Shown here: one piece after another, positions 56,969-64,000 of the stretch
Layout of the letters: every line of letters starts with the position of its first letter
How positions within the stretch are numbered: the first letter of the stretch is position 1
Made by a program: the position numbers and the translations under genes
Notes under the pieces: generated by a model
What the model was told of the DNA's origin: nothing
What the model saw: the letters and a program-made list of their open reading frames with translations, nothing else
Database searches by the model: none
Assembly (NCBI RefSeq): GCF_037414475.1
Contig: NZ_CP147913.1
Span: forward strand, 1,240,001-1,304,000
Direction: 5' to 3'
Source: Myxococcus stipitatus
GTDB lineage: Bacteria > Myxococcota > Myxococcia > Myxococcales > Myxococcaceae
Length of the DNA stretch: 64,000 bases

Positions 56969-58195
56969 TCAGCGGGCCAGCGCGCTCGGCGGGTTCTCTT
57001 CCCGGATGACCAGCAGCCCATCCATGACCGTCTCCCAGGGGCCCGTCAGCCACATGTAGCTGATGGGCCGGGCCGCCTTGGGCCCCAGCTCGCGAAGTGT
57101 CTTCGCATCCAGGTAGCGCGTGTCCGCGGAGTGATCCGCGAACGCCCACCCCTCGAGGGAGTCCGCCCGCGCGGGCTCCATCTCATACGTGCGCGGCGTG
57201 CTGGCCAGGGAGTAGCGCCCGCCGTGCGCCGAGAAGCCCAGCACGAAGGCATCCCGACCCCACCGGGCCTGGACAAAGGACCCGAAGGGGGTTCCCTGCC
57301 GGAGGTCCCCCTCCAACGCCTTGAAGCCCTTCGCCGCATGAATCGTGGCAAGCCACACAATCGCCTTTCGCGGTCGGGCGAACCGGCCCAGCATCCACTC
57401 CAGGTTCATGAACATGGAGCGGTCTCGCCCGTCGAAGTCACTCCAATCCCGCCCCTGCCCCTCCTTCGCCGCCTCCCGGGCCAGCGTGGCGGCTTGACGC
57501 ACGAAGAACCGGTCCAGGCTGCGGACTTGCTGGAGCTGCCCCTGGGCCTTCTCATCCGCTGACGCGCCGGGCCGAGCAAGCGCGGACTCCATCTCCCTCA
57601 GGCACCCCCGAATGGATTGCACGGTCTCCACCGTGAACGGGTGGGTCTCGTCGTACCGCCAGAGCATGTGCCGCTCGAGCATCACGCCACACTCGGCCCG
57701 GCGGGCCCCTTCCAACACGGGGACGAGCTCCGCGGACATCTGGTGCTGGGCATACGTGCCTCGGCCAACCTGGTCATCCAATCCACCCACGACCAGCGTC
57801 CCCGCGTTGAGCCGCCGCGTGAGGAATGGGACCAGGGGCGCCATCTCCTGATTGGCCCACATCCCCCCGATGGCGGCGGTGACCCGCGGCTCATCGACGG
57901 GGACTCCCTCCCTCAAGTGCTCCGCGATGTTCACGAAGTCGTAGAAGCCCGCCTCGATGAAGAAGGCGTCGTAGTGGCACTCCTCCACGAGCCTGCGCGT
58001 CAGCTCCACCTTGAAGGCGATGGTCTTCCCACTCCCGTGGTGGGACTCCTCGCCGAGCAGCGCCATTTGCTTGTCACAGAGGTCTCGGACAATCCGGTCC
58101 GCGTCGGTGACCTCCCGGGCCTCCCGAGGCCGTGCCTCCGTGGGGATGGACGCACAACCCGAAAGCAGGGGTAGCAGGAGCAGAAGATATCTCAT
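56969..58195 (-). CDS. Erythromycin esterase-like lipoprotein
   Basis: The 408-residue lipoprotein (MRYLLLLLPLLSGC, Cys ~14) belongs to the erythromycin-esterase/EreA-like superfamily: LLGEESHHGSGKTIAFKVEL with the His/Glu cluster, FFIEAGFYDF, IGGMWANQEM, GGLDDQ and IVWLATIHAAKG with a late His. Those enzymes use a metal-assisted His to open lactone rings; many relatives have unknown substrates. Lipid anchoring and a short, shifted C-terminus make macrolide resistance uncertain here. It diverges from the biosynthetic operon at 58661 with a ~465-bp gap, so it could be its self-protection gene, but this is speculative. Confidence 0.75.
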   Translation of the reverse strand: MRYLLLLLPLLSGCASIPTEARPREAREVTDADRIVRDLCDKQMALLGEESHHGSGKTIAFKVELTRRLVEECHYDAFFIEAGFYDFVNIAEHLREGVPVDEPRVTAAIGGMWANQEMAPLVPFLTRRLNAGTLVVGGLDDQVGRGTYAQHQMSAELVPVLEGARRAECGVMLERHMLWRYDETHPFTVETVQSIRGCLREMESALARPGASADEKAQGQLQQVRSLDRFFVRQAATLAREAAKEGQGRDWSDFDGRDRSMFMNLEWMLGRFARPRKAIVWLATIHAAKGFKALEGDLRQGTPFGSFVQARWGRDAFVLGFSAHGGRYSLASTPRTYEMEPARADSLEGWAFADHSADTRYLDAKTLRELGPKAARPISYMWLTGPWETVMDGLLVIREENPPSALAR

Positions 58196-58660
58196 TCGCC
58201 GTCTTCCATGAGTTGAAGTGCCACATCATCGCCGTCCCTGGCGCGCCGCGTCCGAATCACAGTCCCCTTCAAGCCAGCCCCCGACGTCGTTGGAGCAATC
58301 CCGCGCGGGCGGAAATTGCTGCGGGCAGACCCGTTCGGCCAGCTCCAACTCACACACGCGACGTCATATTCCGCCTCCCGACACCTTCTGCTCACACCAG
58401 CGCCAACGCGACGCGCCACCGCTCTCGCCCGAGCCACAAACACATATCAAAACGTAGAGCCACGCCCCACCATACATAAAGACATATCAACACATAGCCC
58501 ACGAACCCCGGTTCAATTGCTTGTATCCATTCTTGACATCACGGAGGCGCGGGAGTACCCAGACAATCACTGTTTCAACGCACCTCGAGCGAATCACCGC
58601 GCCATCCGGCACGGAGGTCGCTGGCGCGCGCGCACGACAGCCTTTCCCTCGGAGGCGACC
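58196..58660. other. 465-bp regulatory region upstream of the biosynthetic operon
   Basis: No frame here looks coding. The middle part (58436-58540) is markedly AT-rich. It contains the direct repeats below and a perfect TTGACA at 58533-58538 with a 17-nt spacer to TACCCA, a weak -10. Either this is the operon promoter, needing an activator, or another was missed. Confidence 0.5.
58442..58503. repeat. Two direct repeats spaced 40 bp, possible regulator sites
   Basis: ACATATCAA at 58442-58450 and 58482-58490 is followed in both copies by a similar stretch (AACGTAGAGCCACG and CACATAGCCCACG). The 40-bp offset puts the copies on nearly the same DNA face, ~30-90 bp upstream of the TTGACA box. Confidence 0.5.
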
Positions 58661-59506
58661 ATGAAGTTCACACGGTATTGCCGCTCCATCCTGTTCACTC
58701 CAGCGCTGGTCGTGGACCGTTTCGCCCGGGGGCAGCAATCCGGCGCGGACATCGCCTTGGTGGACCTGGAGGACTCCGTGGCCGCCAATCACAAGGACAC
58801 GGCCCGGCAGCAGGCGGAGGCGTTCTTCACCGCCCCTCGAGGCCCGAGCCGCCGCGCCATTCGCGTCAACAGCGTCACCCGGCCCGAGGGCTTCAAGGAC
58901 CTGCTCGCCCTGCGCGAGTACGCGGTGAAACCCGACGCCGTGCTCATCCCCAAGGTCGAGTCTCCCCGGGACTTGGAGATCGTCGAGCAGGTGCTCGGCT
59001 CCAGCTGCGCGCAGGTCGACCTGCTCGCCCTGGTGGAGACACCTCGCGGCGTGGAGAACGTCCACGCCATCGCCTCCGCGACGCCCCGGCTCAAGGCGTT
59101 GGTGTTCGGCTCGGCGGACTTCTCTTTCAGCATCGGCGCGGCCCTGTCCTGGGAGCCATTGCAATACGCCCGCTCCCGGCTCGTCACCGCCGCGCGCGCC
59201 GCCAATGTGCAAGTCGTTGACTCGCCCCTGTTCGACATGGCGGATGAAGAGGGATTGCGCCTGGAGTGCCGGCTGGCGCGGAGCATGGGGTTCAGCGGCA
59301 AGGCCGCCGTGCATCCGCGTCAGGTGGAGCTCATCAACCAGGCCTTCTCCCCCGACGAGAGCACGCTGCGCAAGGCGCGGAAGATCGTCAAGGAAAGCCA
59401 GGCGCGCGACTTCAACATCTGCGTGGTGGAGGGGACCATGATGGGTGCCCCGTTCGTCGAGGCGGCGAAGCGCACGCTCGAGGAGTTCGGCTCCCAAGGG
59501 GGCTGA
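58661..59506 (+). CDS. HpcH/HpaI aldolase/citrate lyase (CitE-like) family protein
   Basis: The 281-residue protein is a CitE-like TIM-barrel: RSILFTPALVVDRFARGQQ, ALVDLEDSVAANHKD with the metal/CoA-ester region, AIRVNSV, IPKVESPRDLE, LVETPRGVENVHAI and LVFGSADFSFSIG, then a conserved CAAVHPRQ-type block (GKAAVHPRQVELIN). Family members cleave or join acyl-CoA and a keto acid such as glyoxylate or oxaloacetate. Here it heads a biosynthetic operon, so a C-C bond-forming role is likely. ATG 58661 follows GGAGG. The next start is 46 nt downstream. Confidence 0.85.
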   Translation: MKFTRYCRSILFTPALVVDRFARGQQSGADIALVDLEDSVAANHKDTARQQAEAFFTAPRGPSRRAIRVNSVTRPEGFKDLLALREYAVKPDAVLIPKVESPRDLEIVEQVLGSSCAQVDLLALVETPRGVENVHAIASATPRLKALVFGSADFSFSIGAALSWEPLQYARSRLVTAARAANVQVVDSPLFDMADEEGLRLECRLARSMGFSGKAAVHPRQVELINQAFSPDESTLRKARKIVKESQARDFNICVVEGTMMGAPFVEAAKRTLEEFGSQGG

Positions 59507-59552
59507 ACACCCGGCGCGATTCCCATCCCCAACACCCCCAGGAGGAGTCCAA

Positions 59553-60785
59553 ATGGAAACGACCAACGAGCAGAGCGTCTTGGGTCCCCGTCGTTATCGC
59601 AACAACGAGAAGCTCATCGCCGTGGGGGACCGAGGCTGGCAGACGGCCAAGGAACACGGGCTCATCGGGCTGAGGGTGAACTTCGAGTCGAACAACCGGC
59701 TCGTCGACACGAAGACGGGCCACGCGTTCATGACGCTCTGCTCGTGCTCCTACCTGGGCCTCAACCACCACCCGCGCATCCTCCAGGGCTCCATCGACGC
59801 GCTCCGAGAGGCCGGCACCAACAGCCTGGCCATGTCCACGCTGCGCATCCGCATGGACCAGATGGCGCGCATGGAGGAGGGCTTCCGTGAGCTGTACGGC
59901 TGCCCCACCCTGCCCGGCGCCACCTGCAGCGCGCTCACCGCGGGCATCCTCCCGCTGCTCGCTTCCGGCCACGTCACCGAGGACGGCCAACCCCGGGTGA
60001 TGGTGTTCGACCGCTACTGTCACTTCTCGATGGCCTACATCAAGCCCATCTGTGGCGACGAGAGCCTGGTCCTCACCAGTCCCCACAACGACCTCAACTA
60101 CCTGGAGGACGTCTGCAAGAAGTACCCGCGCGTGGCCTACGTCGCGGACGGCGCCTACTCCATGGGCGGCCTGGTGAAGCTCGAGGGCCTGTTGCAACTC
60201 CAGGAGCGCTACGGGCTCTTCCTCTACATCGACGATTCTCACTCGCTGTCCATCACCGGCGAGCGCGGCGAGGGCTACGTCCGCTCGCGGCTGAAGATGA
60301 ACCCGCTGACCATGATTGTCGCCTCGCTGGCCAAGGCGTTCGGCAGCTCGGGCGGAATCGCCATGCTGGGCAGCGAGAAGATCTTCGACTTCCTCTACCG
60401 GAACGCGGGGCCGCTGGCCTGGTCGCAGAACCTCCAGACGCCGTCGCTGGGCGCCTCCCTCGCCAGCATCGCGCTGCACCGCACGCCGGAACTGCGCCAG
60501 CTCCAGGACCAGCTGCAGCGCAACATCCAACTCTTCGACAGTCGCTTCCCCTCCCCGCACGCGGGCAACGGGATGCCCATCCGCCTCATCCAGGTGGGTG
60601 AAGAGGAGCGCGCCATCCGCCTGTCCTCGGAGCTGTACCAGCGGGGTTACTACTGCTCGGCGGTGTTCTTCCCCGTCGTCGCCCGGGGCGAGGCGGGTGT
60701 GCGCGTGATGATGCGCGCGGACATGACCGAGGAGCAGGTCCGCGTCTTCTGCGACGACGTCCAGGACATCCTCTCCCGCTTCTGA
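59553..60785 (+). CDS. Alpha-oxoamine synthase (PLP-dependent)
   Basis: The 410-residue fold-type I PLP enzyme belongs to the BioF/HemA/KBL/serine-palmitoyltransferase family. Recognisable are SYLGLNHHPRILQ, an ADGAYSMGG and IDDSHSLSITGERG block (the PLP Asp/His) and the Schiff-base lysine Lys261 in SLAKAFGSSGG. These enzymes condense an amino acid with an acyl-CoA or acyl-ACP and lose CO2 to give an amino-ketone. The ACP gene in the same operon suggests an ACP-bound acyl donor. ATG 59553 follows GGAGGAG. It is not a clear KBL or HemA by motif, and the amino acid used cannot be told. Confidence 0.85.
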   Translation: METTNEQSVLGPRRYRNNEKLIAVGDRGWQTAKEHGLIGLRVNFESNNRLVDTKTGHAFMTLCSCSYLGLNHHPRILQGSIDALREAGTNSLAMSTLRIRMDQMARMEEGFRELYGCPTLPGATCSALTAGILPLLASGHVTEDGQPRVMVFDRYCHFSMAYIKPICGDESLVLTSPHNDLNYLEDVCKKYPRVAYVADGAYSMGGLVKLEGLLQLQERYGLFLYIDDSHSLSITGERGEGYVRSRLKMNPLTMIVASLAKAFGSSGGIAMLGSEKIFDFLYRNAGPLAWSQNLQTPSLGASLASIALHRTPELRQLQDQLQRNIQLFDSRFPSPHAGNGMPIRLIQVGEEERAIRLSSELYQRGYYCSAVFFPVVARGEAGVRVMMRADMTEEQVRVFCDDVQDILSRF

Positions 60786-60820
60786 CCGGCGCCCACCTTC
60801 AGGCCACGAGGAGACACACC

Positions 60821-61351
60821 ATGGAGGGCACCGGAATCACCGGTTACAAGCAGGTGGGCCCAGGGCGGTACCGCGAGGTCCTCGGCTTCCACTTCGAGGA
60901 CTTCACCGTCGGGGACGTCTTCGAGCACCGCCCAGGCAGGACAGTGACGGAGGCGGACAACGTCCTGATGAACACGCTGGCGATGAACCCGTCGCCCCTC
61001 CATCTGGATGCCGCGTACTGCGAGCAGACGGTGTGGGGCCGGCCGCTCATCTCCAGCCTGGTGACCTTCAGCATCGTCTGCGGGATGAGCGTGCGCAGCA
61101 CCAGCGGCCGGGCCACCGCCAACCTCGGCTGGGACAAGATTCGCCTCACCCACCCTGTCTTCGCGGGGGACACGCTCTACGCGGAGAGCCGCATCCTCGC
61201 CAAGCGGCTGTCCACCGGCAGGACGGGCGAAGGAATCATCACCTGCGAGACGGTGGGCCTCACGTCGAAGGGCGAGTCCTTCCTCTCCTTCGAGCGCAGC
61301 TTCCTCGTGCCCACCCGCGAGCGGGCCGTCGAGGAAAGGGCCAGGTACTGA
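60821..61351 (+). CDS. MaoC-like hydratase/dehydratase
   Basis: The 176-residue hot-dog-fold protein has the MaoC signature: VGDVFEHRPGRTVTEADNVL, MNPSPLHLDAAYCE with the hydratase Asp/His pair replaced by the N..H variant typical of mesaconyl-CoA-hydratase-like members, and HPVFAGDTLYAES. It would hydrate or dehydrate an acyl thioester. A CitE-like lyase plus MaoC hydratase recalls beta-methylmalyl-CoA/mesaconyl-CoA chemistry. ATG 60821 follows GAGGAG; the next gene starts 4 nt after its stop. Confidence 0.85.
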   Translation: MEGTGITGYKQVGPGRYREVLGFHFEDFTVGDVFEHRPGRTVTEADNVLMNTLAMNPSPLHLDAAYCEQTVWGRPLISSLVTFSIVCGMSVRSTSGRATANLGWDKIRLTHPVFAGDTLYAESRILAKRLSTGRTGEGIITCETVGLTSKGESFLSFERSFLVPTRERAVEERARY

Positions 61352-61355
61352 CGCC

Positions 61356-62354
61356 ATGCGCGCCGTGCTCTTCGAAGGCTCCGGGGGACCGGAGGTGGTG
61401 AAGCTGCGCGAAGTCGAAAGGCCCGTGCCCACGCGCGAGGCGCTGCTGGTGAAGGTGCACGCCACGGCCCTCAACCGCGCGGACCTGCTCCAGCGGCAGG
61501 GCGAGTACCACGTCCCCGAAGGCCAGTCGTCCATCCCCGGCGTCGAGATTGCCGGCACCGTCGAGGCCTGGGGCGAGGAGGTGAGGGGCTTCACCCGCGG
61601 GCAAGCCGTCTTCGGCGTCGTCGAGGGCGGAGGGCTCGCCGAGTACTGCCTGCTGGACCAGGGCATGGCGCTGCCCATCCCCTCCTGCTTCGACTTCGCG
61701 CAGGCGGCGGCCACCTCGGAGTCCTGCCTCACCGCGAACGAGACCCTCTTCACGCTCGGCCACCTCCAGCGCGGGCAGGCGGTGCTCATCCACGCGGCGG
61801 CCAGCAGCATCGGGACCACCATGGTCCAGATGGCCAGACACATCGGCGCGACCACGTACTGCACGGTGGGCACGGCCGAAAAAGTCGAGGCCCTCCGCGC
61901 GCTGGGCGCGGACGAGGTCTTCAACCACCGGGAGCAGGACTTCGTCGGTGAAGTGCTCCGCCTGACGCGCGCGGAGGGCGTCCCGCTGGTGATGGACTTC
62001 ATCGGCGGCGCCTACCTGGAGCGCAACCTGGCCGTGCTGCGACACGAAGGATGCCTCGTGCTCGTCGGGCTGTTGGACGGAATGTCGGCGCAGGTGGACC
62101 TGCTGCGCATCGTCCAGCGGCGCCTGCAGCTCAAGGGGTCGTCGCTGAGGCTGAGACCCCTGCGCGAGAAGCGCGAGGTGAATGCACGCTTTCGCCAGCG
62201 GTGGATGGAGGTGCTCGCCCGAGGCGAGCTGCGCCCCGTCATCCACGCACGCTACCCGCTGGAGGACGTGAAGACGGCGCTCGCAGAGATGGAAGCCAAC
62301 CGCAACATCGGAAAGCTCGTGCTCACGTTGGAAGGGAACACTCGCCATGCATGA
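61356..62354 (+). CDS. MDR-type NAD(P)H quinone/enoyl reductase (zinc-independent)
   Basis: The 332-residue protein is a medium-chain dehydrogenase/reductase of the PIG3/quinone-oxidoreductase branch: ALNRADLLQRQGEYHVPEG, PGVEIAGTVEAWGEEV, the cofactor motif HAAASSIGTTMVQMA and GTAEKVEALRALGAD. Zinc ligands are absent. In polyketide-like systems this branch serves as enoyl reductase, which would follow the MaoC step here. It starts 4 nt after the MaoC gene and its 3' end overlaps the ACP gene by 8 bp. Confidence 0.85.
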   Translation: MRAVLFEGSGGPEVVKLREVERPVPTREALLVKVHATALNRADLLQRQGEYHVPEGQSSIPGVEIAGTVEAWGEEVRGFTRGQAVFGVVEGGGLAEYCLLDQGMALPIPSCFDFAQAAATSESCLTANETLFTLGHLQRGQAVLIHAAASSIGTTMVQMARHIGATTYCTVGTAEKVEALRALGADEVFNHREQDFVGEVLRLTRAEGVPLVMDFIGGAYLERNLAVLRHEGCLVLVGLLDGMSAQVDLLRIVQRRLQLKGSSLRLRPLREKREVNARFRQRWMEVLARGELRPVIHARYPLEDVKTALAEMEANRNIGKLVLTLEGNTRHA

Positions 62355-62619
62355 AGAGCTGACGGAGAACCTCAAGAAGATTCTCATCAACAACCTGTTC
62401 GTCGAACTTCCCCCCGAGCAGATTGGGATGGACGACGGCCTGCAGTCCGTCATCGGCCTGGACTCGGTGGGCTTCCTCGAGCTGCGCGTCCTGTGCGAGG
62501 ACCAGTTCAAGGTCCGCATCTCCGACGCGGACTTCAACACGGAGAACTTCCGGACGCTGAACCAGCTGGTGTCGCTCATCGCGGGGCTGAAGACCGCGTC
62601 GCAGGGAGGCGCGTGGTGA
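62347..62619 (+). CDS. Acyl carrier protein
   Basis: The 90-residue acidic, helical protein has the phosphopantetheine site GLDSVGFLEL with Ser40. It overlaps the reductase gene upstream by 8 bp and the aminotransferase gene downstream by 4 bp (GTGA), so translation is tightly coupled. It carries the acyl chain for the operon's enzymes and is the probable partner of the alpha-oxoamine synthase. It is a free-standing ACP, not a PKS/NRPS fragment. Confidence 0.9.
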   Translation: MHEELTENLKKILINNLFVELPPEQIGMDDGLQSVIGLDSVGFLELRVLCEDQFKVRISDADFNTENFRTLNQLVSLIAGLKTASQGGAW

Positions 62620-64000
62620 GGCCCCCCGCGCCGGGAGGGAGGCTGGAGCCGGTGGACCTCGACCGGTTGCGCGCGGGGCAGGCGCTGCAGATGGACCACT
62701 ACGGCGGCGGGCGTCTGCCTTTCGCCTGTGTGCAGGCGCGGGGGCTCGTCCAGCACATGGTCCCGCTGGAGGGTGACGACGCGGGAAAGGTGCTGGAGGT
62801 GATGGACGCCAGCGGTGGCTATGCCAGCGCCTGTCTGGGCGCGGCACATCCCTGTCTCCAGCCCGCGTTCCGCGACGGCCTGGAGCGGGGCTACGTCACC
62901 GACGAGCTGGGCTCGCTGGAGCGCACCCTGCTGCTGGAGGAGCTCTTCGGTCCCGGGGGCCGCTGGGTGGACCGCTTCCCGGGCAGCGCCTATCACGCGA
63001 GCGGCCGCAACTCCGGCTCCGAGGGATTGGAGCTCGCGCTGCGGCTGGCGCTGGAGTCCGGCTTCGACCGGCGGCGGCTGTCGGTGAAGGCGGGCCGCGA
63101 GGCACGGCGCACCGTCCTCGCCTTCGAGGGCGCCTGGCATGGCTGGACGGGGGGCCTGGTGCCGCTGCTCAACCGTCGGCACTACCGCCTGGGCCTGCCT
63201 CCGTTGTCCACCGAGCCCCCGTTCAACCTGGACGTGGCGTTCCTCCCCTTCGGCGAGCCGGAACTGCTCGAGCGCTTCTTCGCCGAGCAGGGCTCGAAGC
63301 TGTCCGCGGTCATCGTCGAGCCCATCCAGGGTGACGCGGGCATCCTCGTCCCACCGCCGGGCTATCTGCGGCGGCTGGCCGGACTGTGCCGCGAGCATGA
63401 CGTGCTCCTCATCGCGGACGAGGTGCTCACCTTCGCGAAGACGGGGCGCTTCTTCGCCATGACGGATGACGAGGGCCCCATCCCCACCGACGTCACCGTC
63501 ATCGGCAAGAGCCTGGGCATGGGCGCCGTCTCCACGTCCATGGTCATCGCGCGGCGAGAACTGTCCGTGCGCTCCAGCGGCGCGGTGTCCACGTCGGACC
63601 TGCGTCCACTCACCTGCTCGCTGATGCGCTCGGGCCTCCGGTATCTCGCCGAGGAGCGGCTCATCGAGCGCGCGGGGCCCCTGGGCGCGGAGCTGCGCGA
63701 GCGGCTGCGCAAGGACGTGGTGGAGTCCTTCCCGGAGCTGTTCCTGGAGGTCCGGGGCCTGGGCTACATGAACGGCATCGAGCTGACCGAGCGTGCCTCC
63801 GTGGGGCTCACCCCGCTGCGCCGGCGGCTCATCGAGGCGGGCGTCTTCGTGGAGTTCATGGCCGGCGCGGGCCGGCGCTCGCATGGCCTGCGTTACATGT
63901 TCCCCGCCATGCGCATCGCCCCTCCGCTCATCGCGGGAGAGGACGACCTGCGGCGCATCGTCGAGCGCATCCGCGAGGGGACCCGGAGGTTCGTGGAGGC
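62616..64000 (+). CDS. Class III PLP-dependent aminotransferase (3' end beyond window)
   Basis: At least 461 codons of a fold-type I class III aminotransferase: MDASGGYASACLGAAHP, ASGRNSGSEGLELALRLAL, EGAWHGWTGG, VEPIQGDAGILVPPPGYL, ADEVLTFAKTG and the Schiff-base lysine Lys298 in VIGKSLGMGA. These enzymes convert a ketone or aldehyde to an amine with a simple amino donor. Start is GTG 62616 (or GTG 62613), overlapping the ACP stop; GGGAGG precedes it. The frame is still open at the window edge. Confidence 0.88.
   Translation, partial: MRPPAPGGRLEPVDLDRLRAGQALQMDHYGGGRLPFACVQARGLVQHMVPLEGDDAGKVLEVMDASGGYASACLGAAHPCLQPAFRDGLERGYVTDELGSLERTLLLEELFGPGGRWVDRFPGSAYHASGRNSGSEGLELALRLALESGFDRRRLSVKAGREARRTVLAFEGAWHGWTGGLVPLLNRRHYRLGLPPLSTEPPFNLDVAFLPFGEPELLERFFAEQGSKLSAVIVEPIQGDAGILVPPPGYLRRLAGLCREHDVLLIADEVLTFAKTGRFFAMTDDEGPIPTDVTVIGKSLGMGAVSTSMVIARRELSVRSSGAVSTSDLRPLTCSLMRSGLRYLAEERLIERAGPLGAELRERLRKDVVESFPELFLEVRGLGYMNGIELTERASVGLTPLRRRLIEAGVFVEFMAGAGRRSHGLRYMFPAMRIAPPLIAGEDDLRRIVERIREGTRRFVE

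Noticed and set aside
61260..63884. An 874-codon minus-strand frame over the terminal operon.
   Set aside because: It crosses four well-supported, overlapping plus-strand genes and has no domain.
1..64000. tRNA or rRNA genes, insertion sequences, integrases, phage genes, attachment sites.
   Set aside because: None was recognised by eye in the intergenic regions or frames; a covariance-model scan would be needed to exclude small RNAs.

Overview
The window is GC-rich DNA with strong G/C bias at third codon positions. It is crowded with secreted and lipid-anchored proteins: about a dozen lipoprotein signal peptides, several extracellular peptidases and esterases, Cys-rich EGF/DUF4215-type repeats, FG-GAP and HYR modules, and a HEIGH-type M57 peptidase. 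With sigma-54 promoter architecture, this points to a predatory delta-proteobacterium of the Myxococcales, most likely Myxococcaceae. That placement is inference from gene content; no rRNA or tRNA gene was seen.

Layout. 1-9040: end of a MuiA-like gene, a polyphosphate kinase 2, an EGF-repeat lipoprotein, an atypical GapN-like aldehyde dehydrogenase, a tandem pair of outer-membrane-type proteins (one internally deleted), a SUV3-like RNA helicase and a DinB-fold protein. 9175-24507: a surface-exposed block with an FG-GAP/HYR protein, a zinc-ribbon J-domain protein, a helix-hairpin-helix lipoprotein, a PNGase A-type peptide N-glycanase, two of three paralogous esterase lipoproteins, a DUF1036 operon, a triplicated Cys-rich lipoprotein and an M48 peptidase. 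24657-31441: unrecognised proteins that may be effector-like, a PAF-acetylhydrolase-like lipoprotein, gene remnants and an S41 peptidase. 31985-46792: housekeeping-like small genes, M28, M57 and trypsin-like peptidases, an AraC regulator, a di-haem peroxidase, the third esterase paralogue, AsmA, YceI and a small cytochrome. 47078-58195: an outer-membrane protein, a membrane pyrophosphatase, a TIM-barrel protein with a coupled partner, a T4 Rnl2-like RNA ligase, a large Ig/heparinase-like lyase lipoprotein and an erythromycin-esterase-like lipoprotein. 58661-64000: a tightly packed six-gene biosynthetic operon running off the window end.

How genes work together. Most genes are single units separated by long perfect hairpins without U-tracts. 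The clearest cooperative units are: (i) the terminal operon (CitE-like C-C lyase, alpha-oxoamine synthase, MaoC hydratase, MDR reductase, acyl carrier protein, class III aminotransferase), which looks like a small PKS-free pathway to an amino-ketone or amine; (ii) the sigma-54-driven M57 plus trypsin-like peptidase operon; (iii) three scattered esterase lipoproteins carrying the same promoter/operator-like element at identical spacing, which looks like a small regulon; (iv) DUF1036 with its upstream small lipoprotein.

The most noteworthy items are the terminal operon, the three-copy shared promoter element, the sigma-54 promoter with an upstream palindrome, and the 24.6-30.3 kb patch of unrecognised and broken genes.
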